DNA from: Pyrinomonadaceae bacterium
GTDB lineage: Bacteria; Acidobacteriota; Blastocatellia; Pyrinomonadales; Pyrinomonadaceae
Length of the DNA: 22,754 bases
Reading direction: 5' to 3'
Assembly (NCBI GenBank): GCA_025937955.1
Contig: JAICQI010000006.1
Span: 1 to 22,754, forward strand
Shown: one piece after another, positions 7,858 through 14,995 of the stretch
Layout: every line of letters starts with the position of its first letter
Numbering within the stretch: the first letter of the stretch is position 1
Translations under genes and position numbers: made by a program
Notes under the pieces: generated by a model
Database searches by the model: none
What the model saw: only the letters and a program-made list of their open reading frames with translations
Told to the model about the DNA's origin: nothing

Positions 7858-7892
7858 AAGTACTAAGCACCAAGTACGAAATACCAATGCAC
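7858..7892 (+). repeat. Heptamer tandem repeat (aagNacN)
   Basis: Five 7-base units run in phase: aagtact, aagcacc, aagtacg, aaatacc, aatgcac. They lie just before the ribosome binding site of the YIP1 gene. The period of seven resembles the heptamer array at 14094-14174, though the unit differs. Confidence 0.6.
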
Positions 7893-7895
7893 ACC

Positions 7896-7900
7896 AGGAG
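7896..7900 (+). promoter_or_regulatory. Ribosome binding site of the YIP1 gene
   Basis: aggag lies 8 bases before the ATG at 7909. A nearer ATG at 7901 opens only a two-codon frame (Met-Asn-stop), so 7909 is the true start. Confidence 0.75.
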
Positions 7901-7908
7901 ATGAACTG

Positions 7909-8919
7909 ATGAGTGCTTCAAACGAGAGTTTTCAGGCGCCGCCGGCACCCCCAACGCCCGAGTCGAAGCCGCGCGGGACACGTCCGGTTAAATTGCGGCC
8001 TTTCGGAATCGCTTTCTTCGCGCTCGGTCTGCTCGTGCTGGGCGCCGGAATTCCCAAGATCCTTGTCGGCGGAATTTCAACCGGGATCATCCTGGCCATC
8101 TTCGGCATTCTTCTGTTTGTGTTCAGCTTTATCCCGTTGCCCGCGGTTACGGAATCAGACGAGCCGCCACTTTCATTCTTCGACAGGATAACCGGAATCT
8201 TCTACGAACCGTCGCGCGTGTTTCGCAATCTGCGAGCACACCCACGCTGGGTTGGACCGTTGGTCGTCGCGATAGTGCTCACTACGATCTATTCGTTTGC
8301 ATTTGTGCAAAGGGTTACGCCCGAGCGGATCGTCGACTACATGACCTCAAAGATTGCAGAGCTGCCGCCACCATTCACGCCGCCTCCGTCGGCCATGGAG
8401 AAGATGAAGGCCGATCAATTGGCTGAATACAAGAACCCCATCCAACGTATCGAGGGGCTCGTTAAAACTTCTGTTGGACTGTTTGTTGTAGCAGCGTTGG
8501 TAGCGGCTCTTTGTATGCTCGGCGTTCTCGTGTTCGGCGGCAGAATGAATTTCTGGCAGGCACTGTCAGTCGTCTTTCACGTCTGGGTGCCGGTGATGGC
8601 GATTCAAAAGCTCCTCGGTCTGGTCATACTTTATTTGAAAGCTCCCGAAGACTTACATCCGGTTCTTCACCAGGAAACGACGCTTCAGGACAACCTGGGC
8701 ATCCTGATGTCACCCGCGGAGCACCCTGTCCTGTTTGTGTTGCTGAGTTTTATTGGCTTGACGTGGTTTTACTTAGTCTGGTTGCGAGCGAAGGGTCTTC
8801 ATTTCGCAGGGACGAAGGTAAGCAGCGGCGCAGCGTGGGGCGTGTCAATCACGATCTACATTCTGTTCATGCTTTTCGTGACCGTTTGGACGTCGCTGTT
8901 CCCAGGGTTTATCTCGTAG
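7909..8919 (+). CDS. YIP1 family integral membrane protein
   Basis: The product has 336 residues. A proline-rich cytoplasmic N-terminus (about 25 residues) is followed by two close membrane helices (about 29-75, GIAFFALGLLVLGAGI and GIILAIFGILLFVFSF). Then comes the typical YIP1 entry segment FDRITGIFYEPSRVFRNLRAHPRW and about five more hydrophobic helices (WVGPLVVAIVL, LFVVAALVAALCMLG, ALSVVFHVWVPVMAIQKL, VLFVLLSFIGLTWFYL, SITIYILFMLFVTVW). Bacterial YIP1 proteins are multi-pass membrane proteins of unknown function that are frequent in Acidobacteria, often near transporters. The extra N-terminal helix pair is an addition to the core domain. Its stop is only 5 bases from the stop of the convergent permease gene, leaving no room for a separate terminator. 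Confidence 0.8.
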   Translation: MSASNESFQAPPAPPTPESKPRGTRPVKLRPFGIAFFALGLLVLGAGIPKILVGGISTGIILAIFGILLFVFSFIPLPAVTESDEPPLSFFDRITGIFYEPSRVFRNLRAHPRWVGPLVVAIVLTTIYSFAFVQRVTPERIVDYMTSKIAELPPPFTPPPSAMEKMKADQLAEYKNPIQRIEGLVKTSVGLFVVAALVAALCMLGVLVFGGRMNFWQALSVVFHVWVPVMAIQKLLGLVILYLKAPEDLHPVLHQETTLQDNLGILMSPAEHPVLFVLLSFIGLTWFYLVWLRAKGLHFAGTKVSSGAAWGVSITIYILFMLFVTVWTSLFPGFIS

Positions 8920-8924
8920 CCGCG

Positions 8925-10181
8925 CTATTCGTACCGGAGCGATTCGATAGGATCGAGGCGGGCTGCTTTCCACGCGGGCCAGAGGCCGAAGATCAGGCCG
9001 ATGCCCACGCTGGCGACCAGTCCGCCGATGGGCGCCCAAAGTGGCACGTATGACGGGAGCAGTAATCGCAGCAACAGCGTCAATCCCCAACCAATCGACA
9101 GCCCGATAATTCCTCCGAGGCCGGTGAGCGTCGCGGCTTCAATAAGAAATTGCCACAGGATGTCACTCCGTTTAGCGCCGATCGCTTTGCGCACGCCGAT
9201 TTCGCGCGTGCGTTCGGTGACTGAGACGAGCATGATGTTCATCACGCCGATGCCACCGACCATCAAACCAACCGAAGAGATCACCACCATCGCGATCGCC
9301 AGGCCACCGGTGATCGAGCGGAAGTTATCGAGGATACTCTCGGACGTTTGCAGTCCGAAGTTGTCATTCTCGGCAAACGGCACCTGACGGCGTATACGCA
9401 GCATGTCGCGCACCTGGTCCTTCGCTTCTTCCATCAAGCCCGCTCGCGCGACTGCGAGAATATAGATGTCGTCAGCATTTGGTTTTAGTTTCTGGGCCAC
9501 CGTGAAGGGCACGTAGATCACGTTGTTCTGATCGTCACTGCCGCCACCGATGAGAAACTGTTCACGTTGCTCGAGCACACCGACAACACGAAACTCCTGT
9601 GGTCCGATCTTGATTATTTGTCCGACGGGTGAACCGACTTTGAAGAAGTCGTCGGCGACTTTGGAGCCTACGACACAGACTTCCTGGTTGGTGTCGTTTT
9701 CAGTCGTCGTAAAGAACCGGCCTTCGGAAATAACCTGCGTACCGGCTTTTTCGAACTCCGGCAGTGTGCCCTGGAGCGCGACCTGTGCGGACGTTTTGCC
9801 GCCGCCTGAGACCATCAACTTGCCGCCGAACCAGTTGTTGGTGATATCGAGAAAGGGGACTGACAGCTCAACTGCGGGCAGCGTGGAGAGAGCGATGGCG
9901 TCGTCGTAAGTCAGTTCTTTGCGCATGCGCTCTTCGCGCGACATGCGGCCGATGTGGATGCCGGGATTGTATTTGCTGATGTAGATCGAGCGCGTGCCGA
10001 ACGATTCGACTTCGCGTTTTACGGAGACGTCGATGCCGCTGATGATCGAAGCGATCAGCATCACGGTGATGATGCCGATCACGACGCCGAAGACGGTCAG
10101 GAACGAGCGCAGCTTGTTGCCGCGCAAGGTCGCCAGTGCCATCTTGAGATTTTCGTAAATGTCGCTTCGGATCACTCCCAT
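8925..10181 (-). CDS. MacB/FtsX-type ABC transporter permease (fourth in array)
   Basis: The 418-residue product has the four-helix MacB permease layout without an ATPase domain. It has an N-terminal amphipathic stretch and first helix (LATLRGNKLRSFLTVFGVVIGIITVMLIASI), a large periplasmic MacB_PCD domain to about residue 285, then three C-terminal helices. The conserved cytoplasmic coupling segment VSVTERTREIGVRKAIGA and the ending WPAWKAARLDPIESLR are present. Such permeases use ATP to move a lever in the periplasm and push substrates outward or to an outer-membrane partner, rather than moving solute through a channel. An AGGAG ribosome binding site (10188-10192) lies 6 bases before the ATG. 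It is the last gene of the unit that starts with the adaptor gene. Substrate unknown. Confidence 0.9.
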   Translation of the reverse strand: MGVIRSDIYENLKMALATLRGNKLRSFLTVFGVVIGIITVMLIASIISGIDVSVKREVESFGTRSIYISKYNPGIHIGRMSREERMRKELTYDDAIALSTLPAVELSVPFLDITNNWFGGKLMVSGGGKTSAQVALQGTLPEFEKAGTQVISEGRFFTTTENDTNQEVCVVGSKVADDFFKVGSPVGQIIKIGPQEFRVVGVLEQREQFLIGGGSDDQNNVIYVPFTVAQKLKPNADDIYILAVARAGLMEEAKDQVRDMLRIRRQVPFAENDNFGLQTSESILDNFRSITGGLAIAMVVISSVGLMVGGIGVMNIMLVSVTERTREIGVRKAIGAKRSDILWQFLIEAATLTGLGGIIGLSIGWGLTLLLRLLLPSYVPLWAPIGGLVASVGIGLIFGLWPAWKAARLDPIESLRYE

Positions 10182-10193
10182 GTTGCACTCCTG

Positions 10194-10230
10194 AAATAGG
10201 TCGTCCTATTGGTCCTATACGTCCTATATT
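10194..10230. repeat. 9-base tandem repeat between permeases 3 and 4
   Basis: Read on the - strand, directly after the permease-3 stop (10231-10233), are units ataggacgt, ataggacca, ataggacga and then cctattt. It is the same family and the same orientation relative to the upstream gene as 4667-4697. The ribosome binding site of permease 4 follows at once. Confidence 0.8.
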
Positions 10231-11469
10231 TTAATCAGCTCTCAAAGCCTCGATTGGATCCAGCCGCGCTGCCTTCCACGCCGGGAAAAGCCCCGAGGCC
10301 ACGCCGGCGCCGCCCGACGCCGCGAGCGCGCCCAGAATCGCAAAGATCGACAGGTAGGTCGGAAAGATCCATGCCGTCACTACCGCGCCGACGATCCATG
10401 CCAGAAAAATTCCGACAGCGCCGCCGATGATAGCCAGCGCCACCGCTTCTACCAGAAACTGCTTCAAAATGTCTATCTGGCGCGCGCCGATAGATTTTCT
10501 GATTCCAATCTCCTTGGTCCGTTCAGTGACCGATACCAGCATGATGTTCATGATCACGATCGCGCCGACTATCAACGCGATGCCGGGAACCGCGATGGCT
10601 ACGATAAAGATCGTCCCGAAGAGTCGATCGCGCAAACCGGTAATTGCGTCAGGCGTTACGATGCCAAAGTTATCTTTCTCACTTGGTTCCAGTTTGCGTC
10701 TGACGCGCATCAGAAAGCGCGACTCTTCAACCGCATCGTTGAAGACTTCGTCAGTTCTCGAAGTCGCTATAAAGTAAAGCGAGCGCTGCCGAATTAAGCC
10801 GCCGTAAGTCACCGAATAAGTCTTCAGCGGCAGAATGATGAAGGTGTCCTGCGGAATACCGAAGACCGTACCCCTCGCCGTTTCTACTCCAATCACTCGA
10901 TATGGCAGGCCGCGGATACTGATTTCATTGCCAATAGCGTTGCCGGCCGGAAACAGCTTGTCCGCAATGTCGGCGCCGACATACGCGACTCGTGCGGCGC
11001 TTTCGTTTTCAGGTTCGGCGATGAAGCGTCCCTCGGCAACGTCACGATTCTCGATGTCTACGCAATTCGCGGTGGCGCCGGAAACGAAGACGTCTTCGAG
11101 TATCTCGTCTCCACGTTTGACTTCGGACGGAGTGCCGCGAGCCCGCGCTCCGATCTTGCCGATGAGCGTGGCGCGAGCTTGCAGGTACTCATAGTCGCCC
11201 ATCGTTAGCTCTTTATTGCGTCGCTGCGCGGCTGCGATGGTGTCAGTGTCTTTGAAGTCTTCAAGAGGGTTGAAGCGTTGGATCGTGAATGACTTTGCGC
11301 CGATGCCGGCGATCTTCTCATCGACGTAACGATTGAATCCTTCGATAAGCGACACTACAACGACGAAAGCGGTAACGCCGACGATCATTCCGAGCAGCGT
11401 CAAGGCTGAGCGCAGCTTGTGCGCCCAGATCGCGGCTACAGCTAGTTTTAAGGTTTCGACAAACTTCAC
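10231..11469 (-). CDS. MacB/FtsX-type ABC transporter permease (third in array)
   Basis: The 412-residue product starts with GTG at 11469; no better start lies nearby. It opens with MKFVETLKLAVAAIWAHKLRS and a first helix (ALTLLGMIVGVTAFVVVVSLI), continues with a MacB_PCD periplasmic domain, and has three C-terminal helices. The conserved segment VSVTERTKEIGIRKSIGA and the ending FPAWKAARLDPIEALR place it with its neighbours. The periplasmic part is clearly diverged from the other three permeases, and its second helix reads IALIVGAIVIMNIML where the others have a different Gly-rich turn. It lies between permease 2 (95-base gap) and permease 4 (49-base gap), and probably works with the shared ATPase, as a homodimer or with another permease. 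Confidence 0.9.
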   Translation of the reverse strand: MKFVETLKLAVAAIWAHKLRSALTLLGMIVGVTAFVVVVSLIEGFNRYVDEKIAGIGAKSFTIQRFNPLEDFKDTDTIAAAQRRNKELTMGDYEYLQARATLIGKIGARARGTPSEVKRGDEILEDVFVSGATANCVDIENRDVAEGRFIAEPENESAARVAYVGADIADKLFPAGNAIGNEISIRGLPYRVIGVETARGTVFGIPQDTFIILPLKTYSVTYGGLIRQRSLYFIATSRTDEVFNDAVEESRFLMRVRRKLEPSEKDNFGIVTPDAITGLRDRLFGTIFIVAIAVPGIALIVGAIVIMNIMLVSVTERTKEIGIRKSIGARQIDILKQFLVEAVALAIIGGAVGIFLAWIVGAVVTAWIFPTYLSIFAILGALAASGGAGVASGLFPAWKAARLDPIEALRAD

Positions 11470-11485
11470 AGAGTTACCTAATTAA

Positions 11486-11552
11486 GCCACAAAAAGGCAC
11501 AAAAAGCACAAAACAAAAGCCGGCTCAAAACATCTTTTGCGCGTTTTGTGCC
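11486..11552. repeat. Imperfect inverted repeat of ggcacaaaaa type
   Basis: ggcacaaaaagcacaaaa (11496-11513) pairs with 11535-11552 at 16 of 18 positions, across a 21-base spacer. The left part (11486-11506) also matches 3046-3066 at 20 of 21 positions. It occupies most of the 95-base gap between permeases 2 and 3 and could form an mRNA hairpin there. Confidence 0.75.
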
Positions 11553-11564
11553 CTTTCATTGGCC

Positions 11565-12806
11565 CTATTCCCAACGGAGAGCGTCAATGGGGTTCAGGCG
11601 CGCTGCTTTCCACGCCGGCCAGAGCCCGAACACTATACCGATAGCAGCGGAAACTCCAACGCCAAGCCCGATGGCCCACAAAGGAACGTACGCAGGGAGC
11701 GGGGAGTATTTGTTCACCACCAGGCTCACAATCTCGCCCACAGCGAGTCCTGCGAGACCGCCGATTGCCGTCAGCACCACTGCTTCGATCAGAAACTGCG
11801 ACAGTATATTCAGCTTCGTCGCGCCGACAGCTTTGCGCACGCCGATCTCTTTCGTGCGCTCGGTCACCGAAACCAGCATGATATTCATCACTCCGATCCC
11901 GCCAATCATCAGCGCCACGAAAGAGATCGACGTTAGGACCAGCGCGGTCGCTCCGGTCAGCTGGTTGTAAACGTCCAGCAGCGAGTCCTGTGAAGAGATG
12001 CCGAAGTTATTGGGCGCGCCCGGTGGCACGCGGCGCCGACGTCGCAGGATGTCGGTGATCTCGTCGATCGCGTTCTTTACAAAGGCGCGCGAGCGCGGTC
12101 GCACGATCACGAAGAAAACACTTTCTGGAAAAGGCCGGTCGGGATAATACTTGTCGTATGTTGTTATCGGAATAAATATGGAGTTGTCGCGCGACTGGCC
12201 AAAGAAGTTGCCAAGTGGCTCCATCACGCCCACCACGCGAAACGGATTGCCGTTTATTCTGACTTCCTTGTCGACCGCGTCTTCATACGGAAAGAGCGCC
12301 TGCTTCACGTCTACGCCGATGATCACGACGTTCGAACGATCCTGTATGTCGACGTCATTAACGAAACGACCGGAGGCGACATACTGCGTCGACACAAACT
12401 CGTAATAAGGCGTGACGCCGAAGAGAATCGGTGTGTCGGTTTGTTTATCCTGGTATCTGATTGTGGACGATAACAGGCGATGGATTGGCGAGACGCCGGC
12501 GATTGAAGTCGCTTCAGTACGCAGTGCTTCGGCGTCGTCCATCGTCAGGTCTTTGCGGTGGATCTCTTCGGGACCAGGCGGGCGTCCGAAGCTGGGCTCA
12601 AACTTGGAGACGAAGATCGAGTTGGAACCGAGCGATTCGATTTGATCGGCAAACGCTTTGTTGAGTCCCTGGATGATCGACACCATGAAGATGACCGTGA
12701 GGACGCCCACGCTGACGCCAAGGATGGTCAACGCGGAGCGCAGCTTGTTAGCGCGCAAGGTGTCGAGCGCCATGAGTGCCGATTCTTTGAAGTCGTCGAA
12801 TCTCAT
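11565..12806 (-). CDS. MacB/FtsX-type ABC transporter permease (second in array)
   Basis: The 413-residue product has the MacB permease layout: LDTLRANKLRSALTILGVSVGVLTVIFMVSI at the N-terminus, a periplasmic MacB_PCD domain to about residue 280, then a helix containing MIGGIGVMNIML. The coupling segment VSVTERTKEIGVRKAVGA, two last helices and the ending WPAWKAARLNPIDALRWE follow. The ATG lies at the very edge of a 9-base tandem repeat that separates it from permease 1, and no clear ribosome binding site is seen. Expression may therefore depend on coupling to the gene before it. Similarity in the coupling segments to the other three permeases suggests old tandem duplication. Confidence 0.9.
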   Translation of the reverse strand: MRFDDFKESALMALDTLRANKLRSALTILGVSVGVLTVIFMVSIIQGLNKAFADQIESLGSNSIFVSKFEPSFGRPPGPEEIHRKDLTMDDAEALRTEATSIAGVSPIHRLLSSTIRYQDKQTDTPILFGVTPYYEFVSTQYVASGRFVNDVDIQDRSNVVIIGVDVKQALFPYEDAVDKEVRINGNPFRVVGVMEPLGNFFGQSRDNSIFIPITTYDKYYPDRPFPESVFFVIVRPRSRAFVKNAIDEITDILRRRRRVPPGAPNNFGISSQDSLLDVYNQLTGATALVLTSISFVALMIGGIGVMNIMLVSVTERTKEIGVRKAVGATKLNILSQFLIEAVVLTAIGGLAGLAVGEIVSLVVNKYSPLPAYVPLWAIGLGVGVSAAIGIVFGLWPAWKAARLNPIDALRWE

Positions 12807-12836
12807 ATAGGTCGAATAAGTCCTATAGGACCTATT
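12805..12836. repeat. 9-base tandem/palindromic repeat joining permeases 1 and 2
   Basis: On the - strand the sequence reads aataggtcctataggac and continues with two more degenerate units. The first 17 bases are identical to 4667-4683. The element contains the stop codon of permease 1 (12832-12834) and touches the ATG of permease 2 (12804-12806), so the whole intercistronic gap is repeat DNA. Confidence 0.85.
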
Positions 12837-14082
12837 CAGCTCTCAAAGCTTCGATTGGGTCCAACTTCGCCGCGCGCCAGGCGGGCCACAGCCCGCTCAA
12901 GATGCCCGCCAACGAAGCCATAGCTACTCCCAATACTGCCGAAGTCAGGCTAACCAGCAGCGGAAATCCGATTAGCGCCGAGATCACGTAAGCGAGTCCA
13001 AACCCCGTTACCACACCAAGCGCTCCGCCAACCGCAGTCACTGTCACCGCCTCGATCAAAAACTGCGTCAGAATATCCTTGCGACGCGCGCCGATCGCCT
13101 TGCGAATTCCAATCTCTTTCGTGCGCTCGGTGACTGACACCAGCATGATATTCATCACCACGATTCCACCCACGATAAGCGAGACCGTCGCTACTAAAAC
13201 CGTGACGATTTTGATGTTCGAAGTCGCCGAACCGTAGAGATTGAGAAACACGTCCTGCGTTTCCAGCGCGAAACCCTCGTCCTCCGGGTCTCCAGTTGCA
13301 CGGCGGCGGTTGCGCATGATCGTGCGTACTTGATCCTGGGCGCCTTCGAGCTCCTCCGCGGTGTGTACCTGAATAAACGTAATCAACGAGCGCCTGCTGC
13401 CGTATGCCTTTTGATAAGTCGAATACGGAATATAGATCACGTTGTCGCGAGAGAATCCCAATACTGATCCCAAAGGCTCAAGCACGCCAAGCACGAGGTA
13501 CGGACGCCCATCGATCCTGATCTCCTGGCCCACCGCGCGGTCAGCAGGCGCGTCGTTGAAAAGGTTCTTCAACATGTCTGGACCGATCACGCAGATCTCG
13601 CGACCAGAAGCGCCTTCACTCTCGGTCCAAATGCGGCCCACATCGATCGTCACGCCGTCGATATCAAACATCGTGATCGGATCGATACCGCGTATGCGCA
13701 CGTTCTCCGCCTTTTGATCGGCGTATTTGACAGTCTCGAGCGCATTCGCAGCCATGCCAACGCGCCAGCACGACGTACACAGACGCGTGATCGCTTCCGC
13801 ATCTTCATGCGTCACGTCTTTGCGGCGGTTGAACTTAACGAACTCTTCGCGCGACTTGATGATCTGCGGGTTCTTCGAAATGGTGAAGACAGTCGAACCC
13901 TGTGAAGAGAATGTTTGCGCTACTGTCTGATCGAGGCCATTGATGATCGTGACCACGGCAATCACTGCCGTGACCCCAACCACGATACCCATCAAGGTCA
14001 GCGCCGTACGCAGTTTGTTAGTGCGCAGGCTGCCGGTGGCAACGCGAAAAGCTTCCCAAATCGCAGTGAAACGCAGAAGCAT
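12832..14082 (-). CDS. MacB/FtsX-type ABC transporter permease (first in array)
   Basis: With the ATG at 14082 the product has 416 residues and begins MLLRFTAIWEAFRVATGSLR, as MacB permeases normally do. The frame is open to a TTG at 14148, but those 22 residues (rich in K, P and T) translate a heptamer repeat array and are unlikely to be protein. A first helix (TALTLMGIVVGVTAVIAVVTII), a MacB_PCD periplasmic domain, the segment VSVTERTKEIGIRKAIGA and the ending WPAWRAAKLDPIEALR are present. The motif ITRLCTSCWRVG in the periplasmic part has two cysteines (C-T-S-C) that could form a disulfide; the other three permeases lack it. It directly follows the ATPase gene after a 145-base repeat-bearing gap. 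Confidence 0.9.
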   Translation of the reverse strand: MLLRFTAIWEAFRVATGSLRTNKLRTALTLMGIVVGVTAVIAVVTIINGLDQTVAQTFSSQGSTVFTISKNPQIIKSREEFVKFNRRKDVTHEDAEAITRLCTSCWRVGMAANALETVKYADQKAENVRIRGIDPITMFDIDGVTIDVGRIWTESEGASGREICVIGPDMLKNLFNDAPADRAVGQEIRIDGRPYLVLGVLEPLGSVLGFSRDNVIYIPYSTYQKAYGSRRSLITFIQVHTAEELEGAQDQVRTIMRNRRRATGDPEDEGFALETQDVFLNLYGSATSNIKIVTVLVATVSLIVGGIVVMNIMLVSVTERTKEIGIRKAIGARRKDILTQFLIEAVTVTAVGGALGVVTGFGLAYVISALIGFPLLVSLTSAVLGVAMASLAGILSGLWPAWRAAKLDPIEALRAE

Positions 14083-14093
14083 AAGTAGCGCAA

Positions 14094-14174
14094 CGTCTTT
14101 GGTCTTGGGTTTTTGGCCTTCGGTCTTGATCAAATCCCAAAGACCCAAGACCTAAGACCAAAGACTCAAAACCT
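14094..14174. repeat. Inverted pair of heptamer tandem arrays
   Basis: Five 7-base units of the form ggtcttN (14094-14128: cgtcttt, ggtcttg, ggttttt, ggccttc, ggtcttg) are followed by an 11-base spacer. Then come five units of the complementary form aagaccN (14140-14174: aagaccc, aagacct, aagacca, aagactc, aaaacct). The whole can fold into one long imperfect hairpin. It lies in the 145-base gap between the ATPase and permease 1. Confidence 0.8.
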
Positions 14175-14227
14175 AACTGATTTTATTACGCATCAGCAGT
14201 AGTTTTGTTTTCGCCTGGTGTGCCTTT

Positions 14228-14995
14228 TTACCTGATTCGCTCGTCTTTCTCGATTAGACCGTCGCGAATTGAGACCACGCGGTGGGCGCGGGCGGCGATG
14301 TCATGTTCGTGCGTAACGACGATGATGGTGTTGCCTTCGGAGTGGAGACGCTCGAAGAGGTCCATGATCTCCATGCTGGTGTGCGAATCCAGCGCGCCCG
14401 TTGGCTCGTCTGCAAGCAGGATTGATGGGTGATTTACGAGCGCGCGCGCGATCGCGACACGCTGGCGTTGTCCACCCGACAGTTCGTTCGGCTTGTGGGT
14501 CATGCGGTCGGCCAGGTCGACAGCATTAAGCGCCTGCTTCGCCATTTCATGTCGCTGCGACGCACTGACGCCGCCGTAGATCAGCGGCAACTCGACGTTG
14601 TGCAGGGCAGTAGCGCGGGCGAGCAGGTTGAACGTTTGAAATACGAACCCGACTTCCTGATTGCGAATGCGCGCAAGCTCGTCGTCGTCCATCTCCGAGA
14701 CGTTCTTGCCGTTCAACCAGTATTGACCCTGCGATGGTGTGTCGAGGCAACCGATCAGGTTCATCAACGTCGACTTGCCCGAACCCGACGGTCCAATGAT
14801 CGCGATGTACTCGCCACGAGGGATATCAAACGAAACTCCGTGCAGAGCATGTACTGACTCGGTTCCCATCTGGTACGTCTTCCAGATGTTTCGCATGGAG
14901 ATCAGCATCGAGGGATCGTGACCCTCGAATTCCACGCGCGGTTTAACCGAACTTTCTATATCTGTCTCTTGCGGAGTAATCGTAAGAGTACTCAT
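14228..14995 (-). CDS. MacB/LolD-type ABC transporter ATP-binding protein
   Basis: The 255-residue product has Walker A GPSGSGKST, Q-loop VFQTFNLL, signature LSGGQRQRVAIARAL, Walker B ILLADEPTGALD and H-loop VVTHEHDIA. The sequence around Walker A (IIGPSGSGKSTLMNLIGCLD) and TGALD is typical of the MacB/LolD/FtsE group. It has about 28 extra N-terminal residues before the usual start (LISMRNIWKTY). The ATG at 14995 directly follows the adaptor stop codon TAG with no base between, and a gaggg lies upstream, which supports this start and translational coupling. It is the only ATPase in the unit, so it should serve all four permeases that follow. Confidence 0.92.
   Translation of the reverse strand: MSTLTITPQETDIESSVKPRVEFEGHDPSMLISMRNIWKTYQMGTESVHALHGVSFDIPRGEYIAIIGPSGSGKSTLMNLIGCLDTPSQGQYWLNGKNVSEMDDDELARIRNQEVGFVFQTFNLLARATALHNVELPLIYGGVSASQRHEMAKQALNAVDLADRMTHKPNELSGGQRQRVAIARALVNHPSILLADEPTGALDSHTSMEIMDLFERLHSEGNTIIVVTHEHDIAARAHRVVSIRDGLIEKDERIR

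Noticed and set aside
8511..9053. 180-codon + strand frame spanning the YIP1/permease junction
   Set aside because: It overlaps both well-supported genes, and its translation shows no domain or sensible codon use.
14083..14148. N-terminal extension of permease 1 from a TTG start
   Set aside because: The 22 extra residues translate the heptamer repeat array, and the ATG at 14082 gives the normal family N-terminus.
14094..14174. Possible CRISPR array
   Set aside because: Units are only seven bases without spacers, and no cas gene is present.
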